Origin: Pyrenophora tritici-repentis
Taxonomy: Eukaryota > Ascomycota > Dothideomycetes > Pleosporales > Pleosporaceae
Assembly (NCBI RefSeq): GCF_003171515.1
Contig: NC_089393.1
Span: 1,860,001-1,924,000, forward strand
Reading direction: 5' to 3'
Length of the DNA: 64,000 nucleotides
Below the pieces are notes generated by a model. The model was not told the origin of the DNA and did not search any database. It saw nothing but the letters and a program-made list of their open reading frames with translations. The stretch's first letter is position 1, and the number at the start of each line of letters is the position of its first letter. A program made the position numbers and the translations under genes. Of the stretch, positions 11,421 through 22,506 are shown piece after piece.

Positions 11421-11968
11421 TTAGTTTGATCCGATAGTTGCACTTATTTACACCACTTGTTCAATGTTTGTTCTTAGCATGAGATCTTGCGCGCTCTAGT
11501 GTGATTCTTCTGGACTCAGATAATCGCATGAGCTCTGCGATAGCATCAAAGGCCAGGTCAACATGAGATTCCATTGTGAGATGTGAAGGGTAGTATATTG
11601 TAAGACTTGTCGCACGCGCCATGATTTTGATACATATAAGAGATTGCACACAGCATATGGTGAGTACCATGACGTGCGGCCCGACCAAGTATAGGCGGTT
11701 ATAACAGATTGAAGAGCTTTATAGGGTGTGGTAGCTGCGATAATAGTGTTACTAGCCAATTCCTATAATGTTTGATGTTCTAGTTACCTGAGAGGCTAAG
11801 TGAATCTAGGTGGAACAGGTATCTTGAAAGAAAAACCATATTCCCTGACGATTAGCACAGGTAGCAAGATCGCAATATCTTTGGCTGCGCGTTTTTAGCC
11901 ATAATACATACTCTAATATGACCTATCAGTGCTAGCCCACCAAGCACCAACGTAGGATCCCTTACAAA
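11421..11968. other. Intergenic, 548 bp
   Basis: No convincing coding frame or repeat. Confidence 0.5.
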
Positions 11969-12924
11969 ATGGGTATGGATGTTAAAAAGTGCATTGAACT
12001 GCACAACCCCATCGTCTCGCACGCTAGCTCTAAACGTTACCTTGAACTCGACGACAACCTCACAGTATTTCTATCCTGCATCGACATCGTTATCCCTGAA
12101 GACCATCAGTGCCTAGCCTTTAACAGTTTTTCATCGGCCTTTCGGCTCCCAACGGACTGCAGCTGGATACGTGGGAAGGTATAGATGAGTATGAGGATTC
12201 TATCCTGTTGTACAAGGGCACGGGCATGACCCTGGTGGTCTTGTTTACAGTCGAACTAACTATCAAGTCTGCTTTATATGCGATCCGTTTGATGAGCCCC
12301 GCGAACGAATGTGGGGTGATCTCCATGCGTTTTTTGGAGCTCTATCTGCGGTCGATCGAGTCGGGGAAGCTTGTTGTTGATGCAAAGCACCCTGGGTTCG
12401 GCGATGGGCATGGGCTTGTTACGCATGGCTGGAGAGTCTCGGAGTGAATGGAGAAAGAGTTCGGGCAAGTGCTTGATATTTGGAAGAGTTTGGTGGATGC
12501 GGTTACTGTGCGGTTACCGGAATCTGCTGGAGCGGCTGGTGGGGAAGAATACCTATGGTGGTGATGAGGAATCGCATCCGAAGAAGAGGAGGTAAATGGA
12601 GGATTGTGTTTTGATTCCTGCGGATGTCTTGAACAGATATCCTGCGAAACCGCCTTTTGCGCGCGTCTTCTGTCTCGGACGAAGAAATCGCGTTTTACTT
12701 CTATCGCACCGCAATTGGATATCCCCGATGAATCTTTTGTCCACCGTGTGGGCGCTGAGCTACAGGCAAGGTACCCTGATGCTTCTCTCAACACTCCGCA
12801 GCATGAGATTATCGGTCGTCCACCCTTTCTGCTGTTCCCATGGCGCACACCAGGCGTACAGTTTGCCTCACGAGATGAACGGGACCGATGGCAACCTTAT
12901 CTCCGCGAAAACCAAGTATACTAG
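11969..12924 (+). pseudogene. Frameshifted unknown protein-coding gene
   Basis: Starts with a clear ATG and reads MGMDVKKCIELHNPIV onward, then coding-like sequence jumps frame near 12120-12135 (continuing as SAPNGLQLDTWEGIDEYED), meets an in-frame TGA at 12445-12447, resumes in the same frame as EFGQVLDIWKSLVDAV, meets more stops near 12560, and continues through two further frame changes near 12665 and 12725 to end as PPFLLFPWRTPGVQF and a stop at 12922-12924. The joins lack splice signals. I do not recognise the family. With at least three frame changes and two stops it is best read as a pseudogene of an unknown fungal protein. Confidence 0.55.
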
Positions 12925-13789
12925 ACGATCGCGTTGGCCTCTATCTTGTGCCAGATGTTCTCCACGCTCACGTCAGCACTCTGCTTCTACCTTTCCAGCT
13001 CGATGAGAAACGTCATGTACCTAGGTTCCTAGGTAGTGATAGGGGATGAATCAACGGTAGATAGACCGGCTCAGGACGCGTTGTATCGACATGGCGTGTA
13101 ACCATTTCATGCCTAACCACATTACACCGCTTGCTGCGATACTGGTGAATTGGTAAGAACAGGTTGAGAATGACTCTTGGAGCGTCAACGCGAGTGATGG
13201 GGATGGTGGGGATGGTGGGGAAGAGCTATGTGTCGGCCATAGGGCTTATCCCTTGGCTCCTCCTTAGGCAACCAGGCAGCCACCCATTTACCCGCTAGTA
13301 CCTTTACGGCCTAGCTCCTTCACTCCCTCTTCCCACTGCGCATATAGACCTCTTTCCGAGATAGCTCCAATACGACATGATTCTCCCCAACCTTCACATT
13401 TGACACTATGGAAGAAGGCTGACACAGAGGAAGATGCTGAAGATTTTCAGACTAACTGGTCGTGTTAGAAAGAAATATGTTGGGCTACGTCGAAAATGTA
13501 AAGGATTTTATTATTAGACTTCTTGCCATTGTAACTACCTCGTCACACGCATAACAAAAATAACTTCATAAGTAGCTGGAATATTAAACACGACGAAGCG
13601 ATGACCACACAGTTCACCGACTATATACTTGATCCAATCCATACTCTCGCTTCCCCACGCCCGAAAAAGAGAGAATACTATTCCTACCCAAAAAATACCA
13701 CCAGTAGTCCGACAACGCAACGACCTCTCCTCAAAGCGCCCCTCAACTCCATACCTCTGCATCTCTCCCCCTCACACCCCCACCGGCCC
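12925..13789. other. Intergenic, 865 bp
   Basis: Includes a short G-rich direct repeat near 13195-13222 (GATGGGGATGGTG-like units). No gene is supported. Confidence 0.5.
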
Positions 13790-14755
13790 TTAAGGCAAAA
13801 AGAAATACAGCACTAACACCCAAATCCACACCAACAGCAAGCACAAGCGCCAAAACACTTTCCCCCACAGAAAACGCCTCCCAATCTCCTTTTCCATGTA
13901 CTCGAGCACCGGCGGCGGAAGATTCGCCCCGCGGATGAAATACCCAATCTCGGCGAGTGCGACGCGGGATTCGGAGACGTCGCCGCTGCGTACGGGACCG
14001 GAGTACTGGCATTTAGTATCTTGCCATTCTGCGCCCCGGAGGGTGGACGGATGTTGGATTTGCTTTAACACTACGGGATCGCCTTTGTAAGATACGCCTG
14101 GTATCACTCTATTAAAGCAGTGTGCGCCGGTACATCCCGTTGTTGTCGTCGGCGTATCATTCAGAATCGCCTCCGCGAAATGGTCAAAATACGTGATTGG
14201 CCAGGGTGAAGGTGTGTAGAAGAGAGCATGGCGGCCTTCGAGGTTGCGGGCGAGTGTGCCGTTTGGGTAGGTGATGGTGTAGTAGAGGTATTCCAAGGAG
14301 TGCGGGTGGCAGAATGTGTGGTCTTGAGAGTCGATCTCTAGGCCTTCGATTCGGGGGCGGCTGCGGATTTGCTGCCAGAGTGAGGGCTTGGGGGAGTGGT
14401 AGTTACGTGGGGGGCGTGGTTCGCCAGGGTACCACATTTCGGTTGTGGTTGTGGTTGTGGAGGTGCTGGGCGGGTTTTAGGGGTAAGGTATAGATGGATG
14501 GAGGTGCGAACTTACTTACCTTCGGATTTCTGGTACGAGGATGTTTTGCACGGCCGTGAAGGCTGCATCTGTTGGTGCTGAGAAGTCTGTGGCAGTCGTG
14601 CTGTACTCAGTTGTCATCGTTTCCGCAGCTGGTATTGAGGTATGACTGCGACCATGCGCATGCGGTAAAATTAGGAGAAATGTTGTGACTATTGTAGCCG
14701 CCATGGAAACCGTAAGCAACACGAGATAGGCTTTGATAATGCCGTTGGTGAGCAT
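13790..14755 (-). CDS. Conserved-looking membrane protein, function unknown
   Basis: Two exons, 14520-14755 and 13790-14465, giving 303 residues; the 54-bp intron has a GTAAGT donor and CAG acceptor and restores the frame exactly. Residues about 7-30 form an N-terminal hydrophobic helix and the last 20 residues (rich in Trp, Leu, Val, Phe) form a second, so the middle part, with several cysteines (for example TTGCTGAHCFNR), probably faces the lumen or outside. Exon 2 opens with a run of six threonines. No family is recognised. Confidence 0.65.
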
Positions 14756-15192
14756 GTCGTCTGTAGTTTGTTGATCAGGCGATGCGTGTTGATGTATCAA
14801 TTCCCAATAGGAAATTTATACTAGGATTACACGAAATACATGCTCGAACCATGGTTCAGGTATCGACATACGGAGGAATGGTAGTTCGTGAATTTGTGGA
14901 TAGACTAGATTTTCGGTACCATAGTTCGAAACTGCTGGAGTGTGTACTTGATAGGTACAATACCAGAAACAACCTTTCAGACTGGCCCTAGTGTAGTACC
15001 AACCAACCTTGAAAAAGGGGTTTATTCTGTGAACCTTCAAATTTGGAATGATAAACACCGCAAGACAAGATCGACAGAGAATAACACTGATTCAGGTCTA
15101 GAGTGCCCTATAATGCCTATGCGGCACCCGTAGAACCTATCTAAACCCTCACTCGCCATCTTCCGAAAGTACTATATGAACGTGCTCATGCA
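14756..15192. other. Intergenic, 437 bp
   Basis: 5' flank of the membrane-protein gene and 3' flank of the RNase H1 gene. Nothing recognised. Confidence 0.5.
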
Positions 15193-16831
15193 CTACACCA
15201 CTATACTTTCATCAGGCTTTGGTTTCTTGGGCGTCACTACAACTGTCGCTTCTGTTCCATCAATTATCGGTACCGGAGTTCCGTTGTCCACAAGGTTACT
15301 AACCGCCTCTTTCGCCATTTCTACAGCCGATTTAGCCTCCTGTTCTGCATCAGTAGACGGCCGGGGGCCTGGACCAGTATTCGGATGACTTTTAGCACAA
15401 TCCTGTTCAAATGTGGTGTGGTACCAATCTTCGCCTAGTTCGTCATCGCCTATGAAGTCTTCTTCGACAGCGAGGGGGTTTTGCTCTGTTTTGATAACCG
15501 AGGGACGATTTTCGAGGAACTCGTTGGTGTATTCAGTTCTCAACGTCTCGGACATGTCCAGAGGGTTTCCTGAGGCCAATTTGACAGTCCAGCTGTCTGA
15601 GCCTCCGTTGGCTAGGGCATCGGCTGCAATGTTCCCCTCATCTACGTTGTGGCCTTTGACCCACGTAATTTTCGTCTTTGCTCTGCAGCGATCACGTTCC
15701 CGTATCCTGGCTATTATGGGTTGGATAAGATCCTTGTTTTCCACTTCCTTGCCGGCGGAATTGTACCAGTTTTTCCTTTCCCAGTTATAAAACCACTCCT
15801 GTAGGCACTTTTGCGAATACATGGAATCGGTTCTGATCTCAACGTCGCGATCGATCGGTACGTGATCTAAAGCTCGAGCTATTGCGACCAATTCGGCTCG
15901 CTGGTTTGTTTGCTTGCTCCCTCGAAGGGGCTCGCTCACATTCCTACTGATGTGGTCAGAAATAGTAGTTTGTACCGTGCTTAGACGGACGAACCTGGGG
16001 TCTGCAGGACCAAAGTAGACACCTACACCAGCTCTAGCGCCTAACTGGCCATTTCCACGGGAGGACCCATCTGTGCTTACTACTATGGTACCCCTGGAGT
16101 CGCCTGTAGCTTGTCGTTTTGTCGCACCAAGTTCCTCCTCTGTTTTGATTCTAATCTGCCCATCTTCACCAAGCTTCAGAGTACGATCGAACCCATCCTC
16201 TGCGTCGGGAGGCAGGGGCCCCATTCCAGGCTCGTACTTGATATCTCCATTTGTCCTGACCAACTTTGGCGATGTGTTATCCTTCTTTTGCCGCTTGGGC
16301 GCACTCTCTCCACTTCGATCCATCTTGTGCGTTGTTACTGATGATGTGTCGGAAATGGTGAGAAGCCCTTGCACACCGCTAGGCGCGCTTTTCGCATCTT
16401 TTTTGGCGTCGACGTACGCCTCCGCCTCTACTCGTGTTGGGAAGGACTTCTGTTCCGCGCCCTTGAAGCCCTTGATCTGGGCCTGTACATCTGCCCAGTT
16501 TGTATATACACCTGGTTCATGGCCAGCCGCAACTCCGTAGTATTTTGATTTGCCTGGTTTAGCTTTGTAAGTACCAGTGCTCTTCATAAAAGCCTCCGCT
16601 TCGGTACGTGTGGAAAACGATTGGTCTGTTCATTCGTCAGTTGAGCCGGAAGATGCAATCGCTCTGCATACAGATAGCTCCTGGAACGCCGTCGGTCTGT
16701 AGCTTGGCCTCATCCCAGGTGCTATATATGCCCGGTTTCTTTCCAGCCTTGACAGCGTATACTTTAGGGGTTGCGCCGCCCTTGCGCTTCCCGCTCGAGC
16801 CGGACGACGTGACGGACACGGTGCCTGCCAT
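15193..16831 (-). CDS. rnh1: Ribonuclease H1 with two hybrid-binding domains
   Basis: Type 1 RNase H, which cuts RNA in RNA-DNA hybrids (R-loops, primers). Exons 16672-16831 and 15193-16625, 530 residues; the 46-bp intron has a CTGAC branch site. Residues about 23-66 and 81-126 are two copies of the N-terminal hybrid-binding (viroplasmin-like, PF01693) domain; the shared pattern is Y-V/G-A-G-x-x-P-G-Y-W and S-F-x-T-R-E-A-E-A. The catalytic domain starts near residue 235 and shows all four acidic residues: D239 (STDGS), E298 (QRAEL), D320 (RTDS) and D389 (AADALA), with the flexible-loop H379 (KGHN). The linker between the domains is about 110 residues and charged. Highly confident; localisation (nuclear or mitochondrial) is not decided. 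Confidence 0.93.
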
Positions 16832-17650
16832 GAAGCCGTTTTCGGTGAAGAAGGTATTGGGAAATTCGTCCCAGATTGAGTATGCACGGCGAAGGGAGAA
16901 AGAGGTATAGGGCTGGTCGTGATTGGAGCAAGATGCAAACGCGTTGGTGGTAGATTTGTAGAAAACGATGCGGGAGCAGCAATCGCCAGTATTACAAGCG
17001 TGCCTGTTGAAGTCAGACAGCTATTTTGCGGTAAAGGCAAAGCGAGCGGGAAGCCGAGGCCAAGGTGAAGGTACGTACCATTGGTTGGCCCGGGAACATA
17101 GAGCAGTAACGCGCCAAGGTAAGAACTGCCTGGCACTCTGGAGCATACAGCGCTGGCTGTGGTTGGGTACCGAGGGCACTATGGGTAGCAAGGGCGGGAA
17201 GGACGTCTCGGGTCTTGGATATATGATACCGCTCTGAAGCTTTGCTATCCTGTGTTTGTCCTTGCGGGGCTGACTGCGGAGCCGTCGGGGGTGCTTGGGC
17301 CCTGAACTACCTATAGCTTCATTCCGGCAAAGAGCGACCGAGCCCTGATTATGCAACAACGGCAAAACGAAAGACCCGCGCATACGAGTCTAAGGGTTCA
17401 ACCATTGTGCTGGCAGAGGTAGAACCAGGGTCGGATGACTGAGCGGCTCAGGACTTCCGTGTCAAGAACGTGGGCTGATGCGCTCGCCTCTTCTAAACCC
17501 TTTGGACCTCGGAAAGCCGCATACCCCACGACATCACGCAGGTGCTCCAGTCGATTGCGCTCTACGCTATATCATCCGGAGTAGTACCGAACCAGCCATT
17601 ATAGCACCGTCGTCAGCTGCTCCCAAATCACTTACTCTTTGCAATTCACC
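16832..17650. promoter_or_regulatory. Divergent promoter region, RNase H1 / DUF202 protein
   Basis: 819 bp between the two start codons. Open frames on the minus strand upstream of RNase H1 look like leader sequence and not genes. No specific site is named. Confidence 0.45.
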
Positions 17651-18162
17651 ATGTTTGAAGTAAGTAGCCAGCACCTTCATCCTACTACTTAGACTCACCA
17701 CATGTCAGGGTCGTCACGCATCCGACCGATACCACCTACATCTGCACCGCGCGCGCTCAGTCGTCCTGACGAGCGCAGAGTTGGTTGAGATCCGTGCAGC
17801 ACAGAGGACGTTTGAAGGCGCCTATGTGCGCACAGCCATCGGCCAGTTCTCCTTTGCCCTCGTCGTACTGAAGATCTTCACTGCCGAGTTCTACTCTATC
17901 GGGGCGCTATTCGCTGTCTATGGCGCTGGCATCTTGTTCATCAGTTTGTTCCGACGCCAGCAAGGTAAATCCAGCTGGGTGGGATAGAGCGTCTACAAAC
18001 TGACATGAACCAGGCAACAAGCAGTTCTTTTCCGAGTTAGGCGAAGATGGCCTACAGAAGAAGAAGTTCCGCACGAGCGGCAACGTCGTGTCCGTACTGA
18101 CGGCGTTGAGTGTATCTGCCTACGTTTGTCTGCTGGTACTCACGCTGAAGCTTGCCACCTAA
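17651..18162 (+). CDS. DUF202-family small membrane protein
   Basis: Three exons: 17651-17659 (three codons only), 17709-17964 and 18014-18162, 137 residues. The protein has the DUF202/YidH layout: a first conserved segment with RTFEGAYVRTAIGQFSFALV, where the aromatic/Arg-rich start leads into TM1, then TM2 (IGALFAVYGAGILFISLF), a charged loop and a C-terminal TM3 ending at LKLAT. Yeast relatives include vacuolar Vtc1-like proteins. Both introns have standard GT/AG ends; exon 1 is tiny and easily missed. Function in this organism is unknown. Confidence 0.75.
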
Positions 18163-19136
18163 CCGGGCGCGCAAGCAGACGTGCAATCGCTGGCTTTATG
18201 ACGCTGACCCCGACTTTTACGCCTTGGCAGCTGGCACAAATACGGGCGGCGAGTGAGGCTCCGTCTTGGGGGCTGCTTCAGGAATTTCCGAGGGAGCACG
18301 GGTTGCGCATGTATACGACTGCCAAGGACTTGGGACTATACATACAACATGTATTGCTGATCATTACACTCTGGCCTTGTCCAACACATGGCCTCATGTC
18401 GGACCGCATCACACAGCATCGTCATACGAGCACTCGGGTGACATAACCCACTTGACATACTAGTGTACAACCCACACTGTCAAGGATTCCATGTCACTCA
18501 GGTGCGAGAGCAAACCGTCTCGGAAAAGTTGGATGAAGGCTCCGCAATCAAGGGTAGCTTTCTGTCATCTTTGTCAGCGTCGACGAGCTCGTGTGCGGAT
18601 GATTGGTATTCGGGCTCGGAGTGTGGGGTATTGTCCGATTCAAGCAGGACCGACTGCCAAGCGGCATATAGCTTGAAGAGCAAGGCAAAGATAGCATGCG
18701 CTTGTCCGCCCGTATCTCAGATTCGGGAGTAAAGGATATAAACTACTCGCCATGCATTCCTCGCCACATTCCCGCGCGTTCCTGAAAACTCGCCCTGAGC
18801 TTACCGCCGGCCTAGTTCCGGTAGCGGAACCGTGGTAGCCTCAACGCGGTAAGCCCTCTCAATCAACAATAGGCCGACTCCGAACAGTCATCGTTCAGAA
18901 CCGACCACCTGTTCAGGGAAGGTTGAACCCTGGATCACATGCCCTGGCCCGCTCAGTCTACCACTTTTTAATCTCCCACAACCAAGACCCTTTGATCTAT
19001 ATTTCCGACATCATCTCAACTCAACGCGCATTTCTCGACTGACATCATCTCGACTGCACCCGAGTGGCTCCCAGCAGCTTGGTGCTATCCTAGTGCGGCT
19101 GCAACTAGCTGTAGATAAGTATCTTGACATCTTGGC
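18163..19136. other. Intergenic, 974 bp, PFK-2 upstream region
   Basis: No gene is supported. The last few hundred bases presumably hold the promoter and leader of the PFK-2/FBPase-2 gene. Confidence 0.5.
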
Positions 19137-21449
19137 ATGACGCCAAACGTGGAAGTGCCGGCGCCGATGGTGACCGAGCTTGTACATCACAAGCAATTGC
19201 ACCGCCGAAGATCTTCAGCCTCCTCGAATCCCTCTAGCCCGCACAATTCCCGCTTCAGCTCCCATTCTACATACGCCCGATCTGTAATGAGCAAACTCAC
19301 CCTACCGCTCGACAACGCACAGCAGCCAAAGACCAACACCGACAACGATCTCACACCCCGCGCCGTCCCTACAGAGCCAAACTTTCCCGCAGTCGCGCCT
19401 GCTAAGAACGTCCAGGCGCTCAAAGAGCGCGCCCTACAGAATGGCGAGCTGAAAAGCGTACCGAACCCTGTTCAGCAACAGCAGCACAATGGCCACTTGA
19501 TCGCAAAGGATGGCGTGGGCGCTGCCTTGAGCGACACGCCACTTCCCTCTGTTCCGGGCAGTCCGCGAGAGTATGGAGAGGCGCCGTCGCAGAGCTCATC
19601 CTACTTCGCTGACCGCAACAGCGCCCTCACGCGTAACAGCTCCACTACCTCCACCCCACGATTACGCCCCACGACGCTCGATATCCCTGGCTTGACAAAG
19701 TCAAAGGTCTCGCCCGACGGCAAGATTGCACAGCGCGATGTCGGTTCCAAGCTCGTCATCGTCATGGTTGGACTGCCCGCGCGAGGCAAGTCATATATCA
19801 CAAAGAAGATGGCACGCTACCTGAACTGGCTGCAGCACGACACTAAGATTTTCAATGTGGGAGAGAAGCGGAGAGTAGCCGCGAGTCACAGCGGGTTCCG
19901 CCTGTCGCAAGCGAACCTCGAGCGGGTCTCCTCCACAGTCAGACAGGCCATTGAAGAGCACCAGGACACCTTGCCGCAGATTGCTGCGAAAATTCTTATC
20001 AATGGCGACCCCGCGCACGATGGGGCCATTGACCCACAGAAGATGCCGGACCCACGCCGGGGTAGCACCGCCATCGCAGACGACGAAGACGGTCCTCCGC
20101 TGCCACCACCTCGTGTTGAGGTCACCTCGCCCGGCCCAAAGGCGCCGTCGCCAAACAATGGACAGAATGAGGAAAACGAGTCCATGGACCAGTCGGCAGA
20201 CTTTTTCGACCCGCAGAACCAGCGTGCAGCAGCTTTGCGCGAACAATGCGCTATGGAGACGTTGGATGACTTGCTGGACTATATTCTCAAGGGTAGTGGC
20301 TCTGTGGGTATATTTGACGCGACCAACAGCACGCTCGCGCGACGACAGCAGATCATGGAACGGATACGGAATCGCGCTGGACCAGAGCTCAACGTCCTCT
20401 TCGTCGAGAGTGTATGCCGTGATCAGAATCTGCTCGAGTCCAACATGCGCCTGAAACTTTCGGGACCGGATTACGCTGACAAGGACCCTGTTGCGGCTCT
20501 GGCTGACTTCAAGAAGCGTGTAGCCATTTACGAGAAGAACTATGTCCCGATTGGCGACTACGAAGAGGATCACAACATGCCCTACGTCAAGATGGTGGAT
20601 GTAGGCCGAAAGATGATCTCTCATCAAATCAAAGGCTTCCTCGCTGGCCAGGCCGTCTACTACCTCCTCAACTTCAACCTTGCGCCGCGCATGATATGGA
20701 TCACACGACACGGCGAGTCAACTGATAATGTAGCAGGCAAGATAGGTGGTGACTCTGATCTCAGCCCGAATGGCCAAAAGTACGCCAAAGCCATGACGCG
20801 TTTCATTGCCTCTCAGCGCAAGGACTGGGCAGTTCGACAGGCGGATAAAATGGCTCATACCCACTTTCCACCCGCTGCAGGCGATCACACGCCCCCGAAC
20901 CCGTACTACAGCCACGAACTCGAAGCCCATAACTTCTGCGTCTGGACGTCTATGCTGAAACGCAGTATCCAGACAGGCCAGTACTTCTGTGACGAGGAGT
21001 TTGAGGTCAAGCAAATGCGCATGCTGGATGAGCTCAACGCCGGTCTCATGGAGGGCCTTACCTATGAGGAAATCCGTACAAAGTACGCAGACGAGTACCT
21101 TCGACGGCGACGCGATAAGCTTGCATACCGCTACCCCGGACCCGGTGGCGAAGGCTACCTGGACGTCATAAATCGTATCCGCCCCGTTATCGTGGAATTG
21201 GAGCGCATGACAGACCACTGCTTGCTCATCACCCATCGCAGTGTTGCGCGCGTACTACTGGCATACTTCCAGGGCCTCAAGCGCGAGGATGTGGCTGACC
21301 TTGACTGCCCGCTCGGTATGCTTTATCAACTTGAACCTAAACCCTACGGCGTCGAGTTCAAGGCATGGCGATACAACTCGGAGACGGACGGTTTCGACCA
21401 CCTGCCAGACTACAAGCTTCGACGGTCCCCCGTTCAGACCAACAACTAG
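19137..21449 (+). CDS. 6-phosphofructo-2-kinase / fructose-2,6-bisphosphatase
   Basis: Bifunctional cytosolic enzyme that makes and breaks fructose-2,6-bisphosphate, the allosteric switch between glycolysis and gluconeogenesis. Single exon, 770 residues. About 200 N-terminal residues are low-complexity and Ser-rich (RRRSSASS near residue 23 is a candidate protein kinase A site). The kinase domain shows the P-loop GLPARGKS (212-219) and DATNSTLARR (394-403). The phosphatase domain shows ITRHGES with catalytic H525 (RHGE 524-527), LDELNAGLMEGLTYEEI and a second histidine in ITHRS. Both activities therefore look intact. An extra stretch of about 90 residues (roughly 258-352), Pro- and acid-rich, sits inside the kinase domain where animal enzymes have a short loop; it is open in frame with no obvious splice sites. 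Confidence 0.92.
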   Translation: MTPNVEVPAPMVTELVHHKQLHRRRSSASSNPSSPHNSRFSSHSTYARSVMSKLTLPLDNAQQPKTNTDNDLTPRAVPTEPNFPAVAPAKNVQALKERALQNGELKSVPNPVQQQQHNGHLIAKDGVGAALSDTPLPSVPGSPREYGEAPSQSSSYFADRNSALTRNSSTTSTPRLRPTTLDIPGLTKSKVSPDGKIAQRDVGSKLVIVMVGLPARGKSYITKKMARYLNWLQHDTKIFNVGEKRRVAASHSGFRLSQANLERVSSTVRQAIEEHQDTLPQIAAKILINGDPAHDGAIDPQKMPDPRRGSTAIADDEDGPPLPPPRVEVTSPGPKAPSPNNGQNEENESMDQSADFFDPQNQRAAALREQCAMETLDDLLDYILKGSGSVGIFDATNSTLARRQQIMERIRNRAGPELNVLFVESVCRDQNLLESNMRLKLSGPDYADKDPVAALADFKKRVAIYEKNYVPIGDYEEDHNMPYVKMVDVGRKMISHQIKGFLAGQAVYYLLNFNLAPRMIWITRHGESTDNVAGKIGGDSDLSPNGQKYAKAMTRFIASQRKDWAVRQADKMAHTHFPPAAGDHTPPNPYYSHELEAHNFCVWTSMLKRSIQTGQYFCDEEFEVKQMRMLDELNAGLMEGLTYEEIRTKYADEYLRRRRDKLAYRYPGPGGEGYLDVINRIRPVIVELERMTDHCLLITHRSVARVLLAYFQGLKREDVADLDCPLGMLYQLEPKPYGVEFKAWRYNSETDGFDHLPDYKLRRSPVQTNN

Positions 21450-22354
21450 GAGTCGAGCGACGAATATTAGGGCTGCTGCTGCTACCATTCCATTTGGAAT
21501 CTATGAGGTTGCGATTACATGTATTACTATGGGATTCTCTCTTTCTCTCTTTCTTTGTCTGTACAGGATAGAATGCGTTGCGGGACTTGCGACAATGATT
21601 TCTAGCGTTCATATCTCCCTGTAATGGTCTCCCTTTGGAATGCACTTTGGTTGGGGACCTTTCTGACGACCTTGAGTCGATGATGATGACGAGGCTTTGC
21701 TGCATCTACGGGCGTTCCCTGTTTCTCTCTCTACCTCTACCCCTGAAGCTACTTCTTCTTAGTGGGGTCGATTGCTCATTCATGACCCATGTGTACCGTG
21801 GTGTTTCGTACGTGTATCGGCGGTTTTCGATTAGACGATTATTGGAATGCACAATTTACATGAACATGTGTCTTGATTATTTTGGAGCACACCTCCAATG
21901 TGAGTTGAGATTTTCTGATGTGTTTGCTGGGAAACTGCGTGGCATGGATTTACATGAACATGTACCGTACGTCTTTTTGAATGTCACTGATAGTAGCTTG
22001 TGATGTGGTCCGTGCATGGGCAGAGAGTGCATATAAACCTCTCTCTCGCTCCCATACCTCCTTCCCTTCTTCACTGCAACAATGAATAAAACGTATTTCA
22101 ATGTTTCTAAAGTTTACACCACAATGGCACATGTCTCTTTGGCTTTTTCTCTCCTCCCTTTTCTTGAAACTTCACAGATAGTAACGATGATTTCAAGCCT
22201 CCTGCCCTCTTCTTCTTCTACTACTTAAACTCTGTGTCCCACAACACTCTTCTTCTTTCTTTCCCTAAACGTTACCTCAAAACTTGTACGGTATTTCTAA
22301 AAACAACCCGATATTGACCTCATGTGTGCTCCTGTGGTGTTCTTTCTAATAGAC
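21450..22354. other. Intergenic, 905 bp, pyrimidine-rich
   Basis: Contains CT-rich tracts (for example near 21536-21560 and 21721-21735) and no gene. It ends at the inverted-repeat element beside the gypsy retrotransposon. Confidence 0.5.
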
Positions 22355-22506
22355 TCCGCAACAATCAATTCAATCCGGTCACTCTCCTAGACCCACTTAC
22401 CTATCTAGGTAGGGCTTAAACTCCTATAGGTAACTACTAGGCTTAAAGCGGTAATCAATCAATCCAATCTGAACCTTCTAGGACCCACTTAATTGATTGT
22501 TGCGGA
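22355..22506. repeat. 152-bp element with 16-bp terminal inverted repeats
   Basis: Perfect 16-bp inverted repeats bound the segment: TCCGCAACAATCAATT at 22355-22370 and its reverse complement at 22491-22506. Inside, two imperfect direct copies of about 38 bp (near 22361-22400 and 22452-22491) share a CTAG...ACCCACTTA core. It abuts the broken 5' end of the gypsy gag. It could be a MITE or a rearranged junction; no clear target duplication is seen. Confidence 0.5.

Noticed and set aside
12342..12848. 168-codon minus-strand frame over the frameshifted gene
   Set aside because: Sequence is low-complexity Ser/Pro/His, without motifs, and mirrors coding-like plus-strand segments.
13195..13222. 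Short G-rich direct repeat
   Set aside because: Only two to three short units; ordinary microsatellite-like sequence.
16630..17136. Minus-strand frame upstream of RNase H1
   Set aside because: It overlaps the true first exon of RNase H1 in another frame and has no family likeness; most likely leader sequence.
19791..20711. Long open frame (about 306 codons) on the minus strand opposite the PFK-2/FBPase-2 gene
   Set aside because: It is the complementary shadow of a strongly conserved coding gene, lacks recognisable motifs and shows no independent splice or start context.
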